NCBI RefSeq assembly: GCF_050958605.1
Contig: NZ_JBJHDO010000012.1
Location: 152,925 to 216,924, forward strand
DNA from: G016756615 sp050958605
GTDB lineage: Bacteria; Pseudomonadota; Alphaproteobacteria; Rhizobiales; Rhizobiaceae
Direction: 5' to 3'
Length of the DNA: 64,000 bases
The position numbers were made by a program, and so were the translations under genes. Every line of letters begins with the position of its first letter. Positions within the stretch are counted from its first letter, which is position 1. Below the pieces are notes generated by a model. That model saw nothing but the letters and a program-made list of their open reading frames with translations, did no database searches and was not told the origin of the DNA. This document shows positions 8,308 through 16,960 of the stretch, in pieces.

Positions 8308-9981
8308 ATGAACAATCCCGAAACATACGATTATATCGTGGTAGGAGGCGGCTCCGCCGGCTGCCTGCTTGCCGCCCGCCTCAGCGAGGATGCCGGCACC
8401 TCCGTGCTCCTGATCGAGGCCGGCCCCCGGGATCTTAACCCCTGGTTGCACGTACCGTCGGGTTTCTTCAAGACCATCAACAATCCGCGCTACGACTGGC
8501 GGTATGAAACCGAACCGGAGCCGGCGCTCAACAACCGCCGTATCGCGTGGCCGCGCGGGCGCGTTCTGGGCGGATCGAGCGCGATAAACGGACTGATCTA
8601 CATTCGTGGGCATGCGGACGATTTCAACGACTGGGCGCAACGAGGCAATTCCGGATGGGGTTGGGCCGATGTTCTTCCGGCCTTCCGGGCGGTGGAGTCG
8701 CAGGCACGAGGCGCCAGTGAGTTCCACGGAGCCGGTGGGGGCCTGGGCGTCGAAGACCCGGCCGTGGGATTGGAGCTGGTCACCCGCTTCATCGAGGCTG
8801 GCAGGCAGGCCGGACTGCCCTTGAATGACGATTTCAACGGAGCCGGCCAGGAAGGGGTAGGCCGCTTCCAGCTCACCACGAAGCATGGCCGTCGTTCTTC
8901 CAGTGCCCGCTCGTTCCTTGCAGCGGCCGCCCGCCGACAGAATCTGAAAATCCTCACCGGCGTTGAAGCCGAGCAGTTGAAACTGGAGGGAAGCCGCGTC
9001 ACCGGCATTCGTTGTCGTCGCCACGATAAGGTTCTGCATCTGCGTTGTCGCAGGGAAATCGTCCTGACCGCGGGCACCATCGGCTCCACGCAGATCCTTC
9101 AGCTTTCCGGCATTGGAGATCCCGAACGACTCGAAGCCGTCGGGATAACGCCGACACACGCCCTCCCCGGGGTCGGGCGGCACCTTCAGGACCATCTGCA
9201 GTCGCGTCTGGTCCTGCGCTTGAACCGCCCGATCAGCCTGAACAGCTTGACCCGCGGGCCATCTCGAAAACTGCTTATCGGCTTGGACTATCTCCTGCGT
9301 CGCAAGGGGGTGCTGAGCTTCGGCGCGTCCCTGGCGGGAGGCTTTGCCCGGACGCGACTGTCGCCGGATCGACCCGACGTGCAGTTTCACTTTCAGCCGC
9401 TAAGCCTCGACAGCTACGATGGCGGGCTGCATCCCTTCCCGGGCGCGACGATTTCCGCGTGCCAGTTGCGGCCAGAAAGCGAGGGAACGATCTTCGTTGT
9501 CTCGCCCGATCCTGCGGTCCGTCCCGAAATCCGCGCAAACTATCTCGCGACCGAGCGCGACCGGCTCACGATGGTCGAGGGATTCCGCTGGACGCGTCGT
9601 ATCGCGTCGGCTCCCGCTCTGGCAGAGATGGTCGCGGAGGAATACCGGCCCGGTCCGGCGGTCGAGAGCGACGACGAGATCCTCGACTACATACGGACGA
9701 CCGGCAGTTCGATCTATCACCCCAGCGGCACATGTCGGATGGGCCCCGACCCCGATCGCGGTGATGTCGTAGACTCGCGCCTGCGGGTGCACGGGCTGGC
9801 GGGAATCAGGGTGGCGGATTGCTCGATCATGCCGCGGCTGATCTCCGGCAATACCAACGCGGCAGCGATCATGATCGGCGAGCGCGCAGCCCAATTCATA
9901 CGGGAAGACATGGCGGCAAGCATTGGCGGCGCCGTGCCGACGACCACACCAAGCTCGCACGGAATAGGGAGATTTGCATGA
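8308..9981 (+). CDS. GMC-family oxidoreductase (choline/alcohol dehydrogenase-like)
   Basis: A 557-residue FAD enzyme of the glucose-methanol-choline family. The N-terminus has the ADP-binding motif (YIVVGGGSAGCLLAARLSE), then the GMC signature around WPRGRVLGGSSAINGLIYIRG. The C-terminus has the catalytic histidine regions (IYHPSGTCRMG and SGNTNAAAIMIGERAA). Such enzymes oxidise a primary or secondary alcohol to the aldehyde or ketone, often feeding electrons to quinone or oxygen. Its place between the transport permeases and the ATPase, overlapping the latter by ATGA, ties it to the imported compound. The aldehyde dehydrogenase at 5075 could take the product further. Confidence 0.9.
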   Translation: MNNPETYDYIVVGGGSAGCLLAARLSEDAGTSVLLIEAGPRDLNPWLHVPSGFFKTINNPRYDWRYETEPEPALNNRRIAWPRGRVLGGSSAINGLIYIRGHADDFNDWAQRGNSGWGWADVLPAFRAVESQARGASEFHGAGGGLGVEDPAVGLELVTRFIEAGRQAGLPLNDDFNGAGQEGVGRFQLTTKHGRRSSSARSFLAAAARRQNLKILTGVEAEQLKLEGSRVTGIRCRRHDKVLHLRCRREIVLTAGTIGSTQILQLSGIGDPERLEAVGITPTHALPGVGRHLQDHLQSRLVLRLNRPISLNSLTRGPSRKLLIGLDYLLRRKGVLSFGASLAGGFARTRLSPDRPDVQFHFQPLSLDSYDGGLHPFPGATISACQLRPESEGTIFVVSPDPAVRPEIRANYLATERDRLTMVEGFRWTRRIASAPALAEMVAEEYRPGPAVESDDEILDYIRTTGSSIYHPSGTCRMGPDPDRGDVVDSRLRVHGLAGIRVADCSIMPRLISGNTNAAAIMIGERAAQFIREDMAASIGGAVPTTTPSSHGIGRFA

Positions 9982-11048
9982 CAGAGGTCAAACTTTCCGG
10001 CATCCGGAAATTCTATGGCAAGCTCGAAGTCATTCCCTCTCTCGATCTGCACATCGAGGATGGCGAGTTCGTGGTGCTGGTCGGCCCATCGGGGTGCGGC
10101 AAGTCCACCCTGCTGCGCATGATCGCCGGCCTTGAACAGATCGACCACGGCGATCTTCTGATCGCTGGCAGGCGGGTCAACGATCTGTCTCCGAAGGAGC
10201 GCAACATCGCCATGGTCTTCCAGAACTATGCGCTCTACCCTCACATGACGGTTCGAGAGAACATGGCGTTCTCCCTGCGGCTGGCCAAGGGCGACAAGGC
10301 GGTAATCGACAAGCAGATCGGCAGGGCGTCGGAAATCCTCGGACTCGCGCCGTTGCTCGACAGACTGCCGCGGCAGCTTTCCGGCGGACAGCGCCAGCGC
10401 GTCGCCATGGGCCGCGCCATCGTGCGCGACCCCGCCGTGTTTCTGTTCGACGAACCGCTCTCGAACCTCGACGCCAAGCTGAGGGTGCAGATGCGAGCCG
10501 AAATCCGCCGCCTTCACGACAGGCTCGGGGCAACGACGATCTACGTAACCCACGACCAGATCGAGGCCATGACGATGGCCGACAAGATCGTGGTGCTGCG
10601 GGACGGCACGGTTGAGCAGGTGGGCCGCCCCATGGATCTATACTTCAGGCCGGCGAACCTTTTCGTTGCCACATTCCTTGGGAGCCCCGAGATGAACCTG
10701 TTGCCCGCTACCCGCGATCCGGGAGGCTTTGACCTCGGGGAAGACGGGAAGCTTGCGGGCGAAGGCCGGTCTGGCGGAACGGGTCCCCGCGACGTGACGA
10801 TTGGCATCCGCCCCCACGACATAAGGCTTCAGCCCGCGGAAAACGCCGCGGTCACCGCGGCGGTCGCGCTTGTGGAGCGAACCGGGGCCGAGACGGTCAT
10901 CACCGGCACGCTCCCGAGCGGCCGCACCGTCTGCGTCGTTGCGCCCGGGCAGATCGCTGCACGTGCGGGCGACCGCATCGGCTTGGCATTCAACCCGGCA
11001 CATCTTCATTGCTTCGACACGAAGAGTGGGCACGCGCTGGCGAGCTAA
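9978..11048 (+). CDS. ABC transporter ATP-binding protein, MalK/UgpC type
   Basis: A 356-residue ATPase. Walker A is GPSGCGKSTLL (about residues 36-46), the signature is LSGGQRQRVAMGRA and Walker B is VFLFDEPLSNLD, followed by the H-loop TIYVTHDQ. The C-terminal 110 residues form a TOBE/OB regulatory domain typical of carbohydrate importers (IGIRPHDIRL). The ATG at 9978 overlaps the GMC stop codon; the frame is open further upstream inside that gene but the family start matches here. It powers the importer formed by the permeases at 6554-8259. Confidence 0.92.
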   Translation: MTEVKLSGIRKFYGKLEVIPSLDLHIEDGEFVVLVGPSGCGKSTLLRMIAGLEQIDHGDLLIAGRRVNDLSPKERNIAMVFQNYALYPHMTVRENMAFSLRLAKGDKAVIDKQIGRASEILGLAPLLDRLPRQLSGGQRQRVAMGRAIVRDPAVFLFDEPLSNLDAKLRVQMRAEIRRLHDRLGATTIYVTHDQIEAMTMADKIVVLRDGTVEQVGRPMDLYFRPANLFVATFLGSPEMNLLPATRDPGGFDLGEDGKLAGEGRSGGTGPRDVTIGIRPHDIRLQPAENAAVTAAVALVERTGAETVITGTLPSGRTVCVVAPGQIAARAGDRIGLAFNPAHLHCFDTKSGHALAS

Positions 11049-11116
11049 TTCGATCGGCACCTCGGCTTTTCAGCGGTGATCTCTCACCGCCCTGGAAGAG
11101 GGCTTGGGAAGGCGAG

Positions 11117-11956
11117 CTACTTCAGGTAATCCGCGAGCTTCGCCTTGCGTATGTCACGGAGCAGGCGCACGAAGCCGGCGGCCTGATGCTCGGCGGTCAA
11201 CCGGCCCTTCTCGGCCGTGGCCACGGCCGCATTGCCCACCACGCCGTGCGGATTGAGATCGGCGGCAAGCCACGCGAAGGCATGCGTGCCGGTGTGTCGC
11301 AACAGCTCGAAGTCCTTCTCCGCCTGGGCTACGCCGGAGACGAAGTTCTCGGCCTTCGACATATCGACCAGATCCGGCCGGAAATGCAGCATCAGCGAGG
11401 TCTCGACATCGCCGCCATGGATGCCGTGGCGATCCTCGAGTTCTGGATACATGCCGGCAGGGCGCCCGAAACGCTGCCAGCTCGTCTTCACGGCCATCAT
11501 GGAGAAGCGCACACGCAATTCACGCGTGACGATGCCCATGATCTCCTCGTTCCCGCCATGCGAATTGACGACGACCAGCTTGCGCACGCCGACGCGGGCG
11601 ACGGAAGCGCCGAGTTCGGTCCACGCATCGATCAGCGTGGCCGGCGGCAATGTCAGCGTACCCAGCGCATGGATGTGCTCGTTCGATTTACCGACGGCCT
11701 GTACCGGCAGGATGCGAACGTCCAGATCGACGGGCAAGCTGGCGATGACCGTCTCCAGCATGCCCTCCATGATGGTCGTGTCGGTCGAAACGGGCAGATG
11801 CGGCCCGTGCTGTTCGATGGCCGCGACCGGCAGCACGGCGATGGTCGCTTCGGGATCGATCGCGGCAAACTCGGTCGTCTTATAGTCGCCCCACGAGGCG
11901 CGCCTTCCCGTTCCCGTCACATCAACCTCGCCGGACATCAACTTCCCGATTTGCAT
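11117..11956 (-). CDS. Creatininase-family protein
   Basis: A 279-residue metal-dependent amidohydrolase. The family metal and active-site motifs are present: EQHGPHLPVSTDT near residue 48, NSHGGNEE, and HGGDVETS. Known relatives hydrolyse cyclic or linear amides (creatinine, formamidopyrimidines, mycofactocin precursor), so the reaction here is only inferred to be hydrolysis of a C-N bond. It is convergent with the transporter ATPase and has no GGATCC operator in its own upstream region, so regulation may differ. An internal ATG (MSGEV) seven codons in is an alternative start. Confidence 0.85.
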   Translation of the reverse strand: MQIGKLMSGEVDVTGTGRRASWGDYKTTEFAAIDPEATIAVLPVAAIEQHGPHLPVSTDTTIMEGMLETVIASLPVDLDVRILPVQAVGKSNEHIHALGTLTLPPATLIDAWTELGASVARVGVRKLVVVNSHGGNEEIMGIVTRELRVRFSMMAVKTSWQRFGRPAGMYPELEDRHGIHGGDVETSLMLHFRPDLVDMSKAENFVSGVAQAEKDFELLRHTGTHAFAWLAADLNPHGVVGNAAVATAEKGRLTAEHQAAGFVRLLRDIRKAKLADYLK

Positions 11957-12052
11957 ATTTCAGGCCGGCGTCTTTTGTAAGGCCCAGACCACCAAATTTG
12001 CCTAAGGCGCCCGCGGCCCTAGATATCCAAGCACACCACCTCGGAGACGACC

Positions 12053-12286
12053 ATGCTGATTATCTGGCTCGGCGGAGCGCTTGTCATTGCGGGGCTGCTT
12101 TATCTCGCCGGACAAGCCATCTGGCGCGGTCGAATGAGCGAGGCGCCGCAGGCGCGTCCGGCTCCGTCAAAAGGCACCCTGGAGCCGCCGCAGCGCGGCG
12201 TCCGGTTTCTTGCACTCGGGCCGAACTGGCCTGGGCTGGCCTTGATGGTTGCCGGTGCTCTCCTGCTCCTGGTCGGCGCTCTCTGA
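12053..12286 (+). CDS. Small membrane protein, unknown function
   Basis: A 77-residue protein with two hydrophobic segments, residues 1-22 and about 57-77, joined by a proline- and arginine-containing soluble loop. GGAG at 12043-12046 lies six bases before the ATG. I do not recognise a family. It stands alone between the creatininase gene and the ABC importer leader. Confidence 0.55.
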   Translation: MLIIWLGGALVIAGLLYLAGQAIWRGRMSEAPQARPAPSKGTLEPPQRGVRFLALGPNWPGLALMVAGALLLLVGAL

Positions 12287-12335
12287 GTTACCACAATCCA
12301 CCGCGTTTCAGGACGCCGCGGCCGCCTCGGCACTT

Positions 12336-12403
12336 GTGGACAGACGTGCAAAAAATAGGCACCATGCCGGAGGCGAAGGCATAAGCCACCCGGCTATGTC
12401 CAC
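12336..12403 (+). ncRNA. Folded 5' leader of an NMT1-type ABC operon, candidate riboswitch
   Basis: GTGGACA (12336-12342) and TGTCCAC (12397-12403) are perfectly complementary and enclose three short hairpins: GTGC/GCAC (12346-12349 with 12359-12362), ATGCC/GGCAT (12364-12368 with 12378-12382) and AGCC/GGCT (12384-12387 with 12392-12395). A second hairpin, CCCCG/CGGGG (12479-12483 with 12487-12491), covers the G-rich stretch just before the coding region and could mask the ribosome site. An NMT1/THI5-type binding protein gene follows, the usual context of the xanthine-sensing NMT1-motif riboswitch of Proteobacteria. I cannot match the conserved bases from memory, so class and ligand are open. 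Confidence 0.4.
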
Positions 12404-12510
12404 CCGCCGGCCCCAGGCTGCCGACTTGGTCCGGCACGCCCGATGGCACACATCTTGCTTTTCTTTTAGCGTCGTGCTCCCCGGCGCGGGGGCGAAAATG
12501 GGTGGTGTCG

Positions 12511-13515
12511 ATGAACAGCAACTACAGAATTTGCGGGGCCGCTTTGGCATTGCTGGCGGCCTCCGCGATGAGCGCGCAAGCCGCCGAAAAGGTGAGCTTC
12601 GGAACCAACTGGCTCGCGCAGGCCGAGCATGGCGGCTACTATCAGGCCGTAGCGGATGGCACCTATGCTGCCTGCGGCCTCGACGTCACCATCGTGCCCG
12701 GGGGACCGCAAGTCAGCGGCCGCCCCCTGCTGCTGGCAGGCAAGCTCGACTTCTACATGGGCGGCAACCTCCTGCAGGCTTTCGACGCCGTGCAGCAGAA
12801 CATCCCGCTCAAAATCGTCGCGGCCACGTTCCAAAAGGAGCCACAGGTCGTGATGTCCCATCCGGGCCAGGGCCTCGACAAATGGGAAGATCTGAAGAAT
12901 GCCGACCAGTACATCATCGGCGACGAGGGTGCCCAAAGCTTCCTTCAGTGGATGATCACCGAATATGGCTTCGATCCCGCTAAACGCGTGCCTTACACGT
13001 ACAACACCGCCCCCTTCCTCGCCAATCCGAAGTCCATTCAGCAGGGCTACGTGACCTCCGAGCCTTTTGCGGTGGAGAAGGAGGGCGGTTTCAAGCCGAA
13101 CCTGTTCCTGCTGGCCGACTATGGTTTCTCCACCTACGCGACGACGATCGAGACGATGGACAAGACCATCACCGAGCGGCCTGATGTCGTGCAGTGCTTC
13201 GTCGATGGCTCGGCCAAGGGCTGGTACAATTATCTCTACGGCGACAACAAAACCGCCAACGAGATGATCAAGAAGGACAATCCCGACATCACCGACGAGC
13301 AGATCGCCTTTTCGATAGACAAGATGAAGGAGTTCGGCATCGTTGATTCCGGCGACAGCGAAAAGCTCGGCATCGGCGCTATGACGGACGAACACATCCA
13401 AAGCTTCTATGACAAGATGGTGAAGGCGAAGGTCGTGCCGGCAGGACTGGACATCAAGAAGTCCTACACTCTGCAGTTCGTCAACAAGGGCGTCGGGCTC
13501 GATCTCAAGAAATAA
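12511..13515 (+). CDS. ABC transporter substrate-binding protein, NMT1/THI5 (SsuA-like) type
   Basis: A 334-residue periplasmic binding protein with a Sec signal peptide (ICGAALALLAASAMSAQA, cleavage near AQA-AEK). The mature start VSFGTNWLAQAEHGGYYQAVADG is typical of the NMT1/THI5 fold used for pyrimidine precursors, sulfonates, nitrate and related heteroaromatic compounds. ATG 12511 is chosen; two GTG codons at 12502 and 12505 are also possible and lie better spaced from the G-run at 12488-12492. It heads an operon with an ATPase, permease and a quinone reductase-like protein. The ligand is unknown; a purine or pyrimidine would suit the folded leader. Confidence 0.88.
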   Translation: MNSNYRICGAALALLAASAMSAQAAEKVSFGTNWLAQAEHGGYYQAVADGTYAACGLDVTIVPGGPQVSGRPLLLAGKLDFYMGGNLLQAFDAVQQNIPLKIVAATFQKEPQVVMSHPGQGLDKWEDLKNADQYIIGDEGAQSFLQWMITEYGFDPAKRVPYTYNTAPFLANPKSIQQGYVTSEPFAVEKEGGFKPNLFLLADYGFSTYATTIETMDKTITERPDVVQCFVDGSAKGWYNYLYGDNKTANEMIKKDNPDITDEQIAFSIDKMKEFGIVDSGDSEKLGIGAMTDEHIQSFYDKMVKAKVVPAGLDIKKSYTLQFVNKGVGLDLKK

Positions 13516-13521
13516 AGCCGC

Positions 13522-14343
13522 ATGCTTCAGAAACAGATTGCGCGGCAAGGCGGGGTGGCTGGCGCTCCGCCCCTCCTGCTCTTCCGACATGTCGCAAAGA
13601 CCTTCTCCAGCGGAGTCGTTGCCTTGCGGGACGTCAATCTGGCGGTCCGCGAAGGCGATTTCGTGAGCCTTCTCGGCCCGTCCGGGTGCGGGAAGTCGAC
13701 CGCCTTGCGCTTGATCGCCGGCCTGGCGATGCCCACCTCCGGCCAGCTCGACTGGCGGGGCGGAGATGCCGGGCGCGGCGACATCGGCTTCGTCTTCCAG
13801 GAACCGACACTCCTGCCCTGGGCGAGCGTTTTCGACAATGTGTGGCTGCCGTTGCGGCTTAGGGGCGTCTCGCGCGCACAGGCGGAGGCGTCCATCCGCG
13901 AGATGCTCGAGCGCGTTCATCTCACAGGCTTCGAGGACGCTGTGCCGCGCGAGCTTTCCGGCGGCATGAAGATGCGCGTTTCCATCGCCCGGGCACTGGT
14001 GACGCGGCCGAAGGTGTTGCTGATGGACGAACCCTTCGCAGCCCTGGACGAGATCACCCGCTTCAAACTGAACGACGATCTCCTGGAGCTATGGCTGGAC
14101 CAGCGCTTCACCGCCATTTTCGTGACGCACAGCGTCTTCGAAAGCGCATTTCTTTCCAACCGAATCGTGGTCATGGCGGCGCGCCCGGGCCGGGTCCATG
14201 GCGAGCTGGCCGTAGAAGCGCCATATCCCCGCGACGCCGCCTTCCGGACCTCGCCGGAATATGCCGAGCTCTGCCGGCAGGCATCGGCCATGCTTTCCCA
14301 AGCCATCGATGCAGGATCGGGAGAGACGCATGGCGATACTTGA
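13522..14343 (+). CDS. ABC transporter ATP-binding protein, SsuB/TauB type
   Basis: A 273-residue ATPase six bases downstream of the binding-protein gene. Walker A is GPSGCGKSTALRLIAG, the Q-loop is VFQEPTLLPW, the signature LSGGMKMRVSIARAL and Walker B VLLMDEPFAALDE. The variant signature with MKMRVS is characteristic of the nitrate/sulfonate/taurine group. It overlaps the permease gene by 14 bases. Confidence 0.92.
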   Translation: MLQKQIARQGGVAGAPPLLLFRHVAKTFSSGVVALRDVNLAVREGDFVSLLGPSGCGKSTALRLIAGLAMPTSGQLDWRGGDAGRGDIGFVFQEPTLLPWASVFDNVWLPLRLRGVSRAQAEASIREMLERVHLTGFEDAVPRELSGGMKMRVSIARALVTRPKVLLMDEPFAALDEITRFKLNDDLLELWLDQRFTAIFVTHSVFESAFLSNRIVVMAARPGRVHGELAVEAPYPRDAAFRTSPEYAELCRQASAMLSQAIDAGSGETHGDT

Positions 14344-15181
14344 TGGGAACGCGAGCCCGATCGACGCTCAGGAGAAGCGCCGCCTGCGCAGCGAGAGGCT
14401 GGAGCGGATCGGCCGCTGGCTGCTGCCGCTCGCCATCATGATACTGGCGATCTGGTTTTGGGACCGCATCTGCGTCTGGAACGAGATCCCGCAATATATC
14501 CTGCCTCGTCCCGGTGTCGTTCTCTCCACCCTCTGGAGCGACGCCCCGCTTCTGTTCTCCTCGCTGCTCGTCACGCTGAAGATCACATTCCTCGGCCTTC
14601 TGCTGGCAGTGGTCGGCGGCGTCGGCTTGGCCGTGCTCTTCGCCCAGTCGAAATGGGTGGAAATGTCGTTCTTTCCTTTCGCCGTCGTGCTGCAGGTGAC
14701 GCCGATCGTCGCGATCTTTCCGCTGATCAACATCTACGTCGGCAACCAGACGGCCAAGCTCCTGCTCTGCGCGTGGATCGTCGCCTTTTTCCCCATCCTG
14801 TCCAACACGACGCTTGGCTTGAACTCCGTGGACCGCAATCTTCGAGATCTTTTCGCCTTGAACGGCGCGAGCCGCTGGCAGCAGCTCCGGCATTTGCGGC
14901 TGCCCGCGGCGATGCCGTATTTTCTCGGCGGCCTGAAGATCGCCGGCGGCCTTTCGCTGATCGGCGCGGTGGTAGCTGAGTTCGTCGCGGGTGCAACGGG
15001 CCAGTCTTCCGGCCTGGCGTCGCGCATCATCGAGGCGGGCTATCGCCTGAATGCGCCTCGTCTTTTCGCTGCCCTGATCCTGATCTCCGTCACGGGCATC
15101 GTGATCTTCCTTGTGCTCTCGCTCGTCTCGCATCTCATTCTGCGACGCTGGCACGAAAGCGCGCTGAAGCAGGACCAGTGA
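14330..15181 (+). CDS. ABC transporter permease, SsuC/TauC type
   Basis: A 283-residue inner-membrane permease with about six spans. The N-terminal 25 residues are hydrophilic, followed by the first span (LLPLAIMILAIWFW). The coupling region FALNGASRWQQLRHLRLPAAMPYFLGGLKIAGG matches the SsuC-type EAA loop. ATG at 14330 follows a GGGAGAG box in the end of the ATPase gene. The stop overlaps the next start (TGATG). Confidence 0.9.
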   Translation: MAILDGNASPIDAQEKRRLRSERLERIGRWLLPLAIMILAIWFWDRICVWNEIPQYILPRPGVVLSTLWSDAPLLFSSLLVTLKITFLGLLLAVVGGVGLAVLFAQSKWVEMSFFPFAVVLQVTPIVAIFPLINIYVGNQTAKLLLCAWIVAFFPILSNTTLGLNSVDRNLRDLFALNGASRWQQLRHLRLPAAMPYFLGGLKIAGGLSLIGAVVAEFVAGATGQSSGLASRIIEAGYRLNAPRLFAALILISVTGIVIFLVLSLVSHLILRRWHESALKQDQ

Positions 15182-15768
15182 TGCGCGTCCTCGTGGTCTA
15201 CTGCCATCCGGTGCCGGACAGTTTCTGCGCCGCCATACGTGAAGCAGCGCTTGAAGCCCTTGTGGCGAGAGGCTGGGAACCGCGGTTGATCGATCTCTAT
15301 GCGGAGAAGTTCAATCCGGTGATGTGCTGCGCCGAGCGGCGCGCCTACAACGACCGCGCGCCCGAGGATCCCGCGCTCGCGGCTCACCTCGACCATCTCC
15401 GGTGGGCGGAAGCGATGCTCTTCATCTATCCGACCTGGTGGTACGGCCTGCCAGCGATGCTGAAGGGGTGGCTGGACCGGGTCTGGGCAAAGGACGTCGC
15501 CTTCGCACTCGACGGCGAAGACGCCAAGATCACGCCGCTTATGACCCATGTCCGAAAGCTCGGCGTCATCACCACTTGCGGCGCCGCCCGCTGGTGGTCC
15601 TTCGTCATCGGCCAGCCCGGCCGCAAGACGCTGCTGCGCGGCATCCGCGCGCTCTGCGCGTGGCGTTGCTCCACATTCTACCTGGCGCACTACCGGATGG
15701 ATACGTCGACGCCGGAAAGCCGCGCCGCGTTCATCAGGCGGGTGAAGAGGAAACTGGAGAGGTTCTGA
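15181..15768 (+). CDS. NAD(P)H dehydrogenase (quinone), flavodoxin-like fold
   Basis: A 195-residue soluble protein of the NQO1/MdaB-like flavodoxin family. It shows the strand-turn VLVVYCHPVPDSFCAAI, the WAEAMLFIYPTWWYGLPAMLKGWLDRV flavin-contact block and a C-terminal helix. Members reduce quinones or flavin-bound substrates with NAD(P)H. Its coupling to the permease by TGATG suggests it acts on the compound imported by this ABC system or on an oxidised form of it. It converges with the YcaQ-like gene, overlapping by 35 bases. Confidence 0.82.
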   Translation: MRVLVVYCHPVPDSFCAAIREAALEALVARGWEPRLIDLYAEKFNPVMCCAERRAYNDRAPEDPALAAHLDHLRWAEAMLFIYPTWWYGLPAMLKGWLDRVWAKDVAFALDGEDAKITPLMTHVRKLGVITTCGAARWWSFVIGQPGRKTLLRGIRALCAWRCSTFYLAHYRMDTSTPESRAAFIRRVKRKLERF

Positions 15769-16960
15769 TCTCGCGCGAAAGCGCGGGAGCGAGTTCGCCC
15801 ATGTGGGCGACCTCGATGTCGCTCAAACCGAGCCATGCCGCCACGTCGGAGAGTTCGGTCGCCAGCGCCTCGGCAACATGAGGCGGAGCCTCGGCTTCGC
15901 GATGCGAGGCCATAACTCGCAGCACGCCAGCCTGGCGGTCGGCCTTGAGATCGACCCGCGCAGTGATAGCCTCGCCGAGCAGAAAGGGCAGCACGTAATA
16001 GCCGTGGACCCGCTTTTCGGCGGGCGTATAGATCTCGATCCGGTAGCGGAAATCGAACAGCCGCTCGGCGCGGGAGCGCTCCCAGACGAGCGGGTCGAAG
16101 GGCGACAAGAGCGCCTGCGCTTCGATCTTTCGCGGTACGCGCGCCCCCTTGTGGAGATAGGCTTGCTGGCTCCAGCCCTCGACCTTCACCGGCAGCACCT
16201 CCCCGGCTTCGATCATCTCCGGCAGGCGCGCCTTCACGTCCTCCGGCGGCAATCGGAAATAGTCGCGCAGATCGCTCGCCGTAGCGACGCCCAGCGCGCG
16301 AGCCGCGATGCCCAACAATTCACGGATCGCGTCGTCGGCCGTGGGCACCGGCGCCGAAAGCACCGACGCCGGGAGAACGCGCTCGGGGACATCGTAGACG
16401 CGCTCGAAGCTCGGCCGCCGCTCCGCGGTTGTCACGCGACCCGTCCAGAACAGCCATTCAAGAGCGTGCTTCACGTCGCTCCAGCCCCACCAGCCGCCCT
16501 GCCCCCGCTCCCCGTCGAAGTCCGATGCGGCGAGCGGTCCCCGCTCCGATATTTCCTTCAACACTTTCGCGATGTAGTCGGCATTCTCGCGACCGTAACG
16601 GACAAGACCGCCATAGACCCTTTCGCCGCGTTCGGCGCGCTCCATGCGCCAGCGCATGAGCGGGTACAGCTCGAGCGGCAGCAGCGAAGCCTCGTGTGCC
16701 CAATATTCGAACATCATGCGCTTCCTGCCGCGCGCATTGTCGTCGATCAGGTTTAGCGGGTACGCGCCCAGCCTGGAATAAAGGGGCATGTAGTGCGCCC
16801 GGACCAGGACGTTGACCGAGTCCATCTGGAGCAGGCCGTTCCGGCCAAGGAAACGCCTGAGATAGCGGCGGTCGACTGTCGCGGCCGGCCGCTTTTCGCC
16901 GAAACCCTGGGCGGCGAGCGCAATTCGCCTTGCAGTCTTCAGCGAGATCCTTTCCTTCAT
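15734..16960 (-). CDS. YcaQ-family winged-helix DNA glycosylase-like protein
   Basis: A 408-residue HTH_42 protein. The stretch LLQMDSVNVLVRAHYMPLYSRLG (about residues 33-55) includes the catalytic QxD motif (QMD) that separates AlkX/YcaQ enzymes from the QxQ AlkZ group. E. coli YcaQ is a glycosylase that unhooks interstrand DNA crosslinks, so a DNA repair role is likely. C-terminal region has SPFDPLVWERSRAERLFDFRYRIEIYTP, conserved in the family. ATG 16960 is chosen because the family N-terminus begins there; the frame is open to 17164 but the extra 68 residues are low-complexity and a GGTGGAGG box precedes the ATG. Confidence 0.85.
   Translation of the reverse strand: MKERISLKTARRIALAAQGFGEKRPAATVDRRYLRRFLGRNGLLQMDSVNVLVRAHYMPLYSRLGAYPLNLIDDNARGRKRMMFEYWAHEASLLPLELYPLMRWRMERAERGERVYGGLVRYGRENADYIAKVLKEISERGPLAASDFDGERGQGGWWGWSDVKHALEWLFWTGRVTTAERRPSFERVYDVPERVLPASVLSAPVPTADDAIRELLGIAARALGVATASDLRDYFRLPPEDVKARLPEMIEAGEVLPVKVEGWSQQAYLHKGARVPRKIEAQALLSPFDPLVWERSRAERLFDFRYRIEIYTPAEKRVHGYYVLPFLLGEAITARVDLKADRQAGVLRVMASHREAEAPPHVAEALATELSDVAAWLGLSDIEVAHMGELAPALSREIRTSPVSSSPA

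Noticed and set aside
12287..12500. TPP riboswitch ahead of the NMT1-type operon
   Set aside because: The conserved CUGAGA and the second-arm bases are absent, although the region folds.
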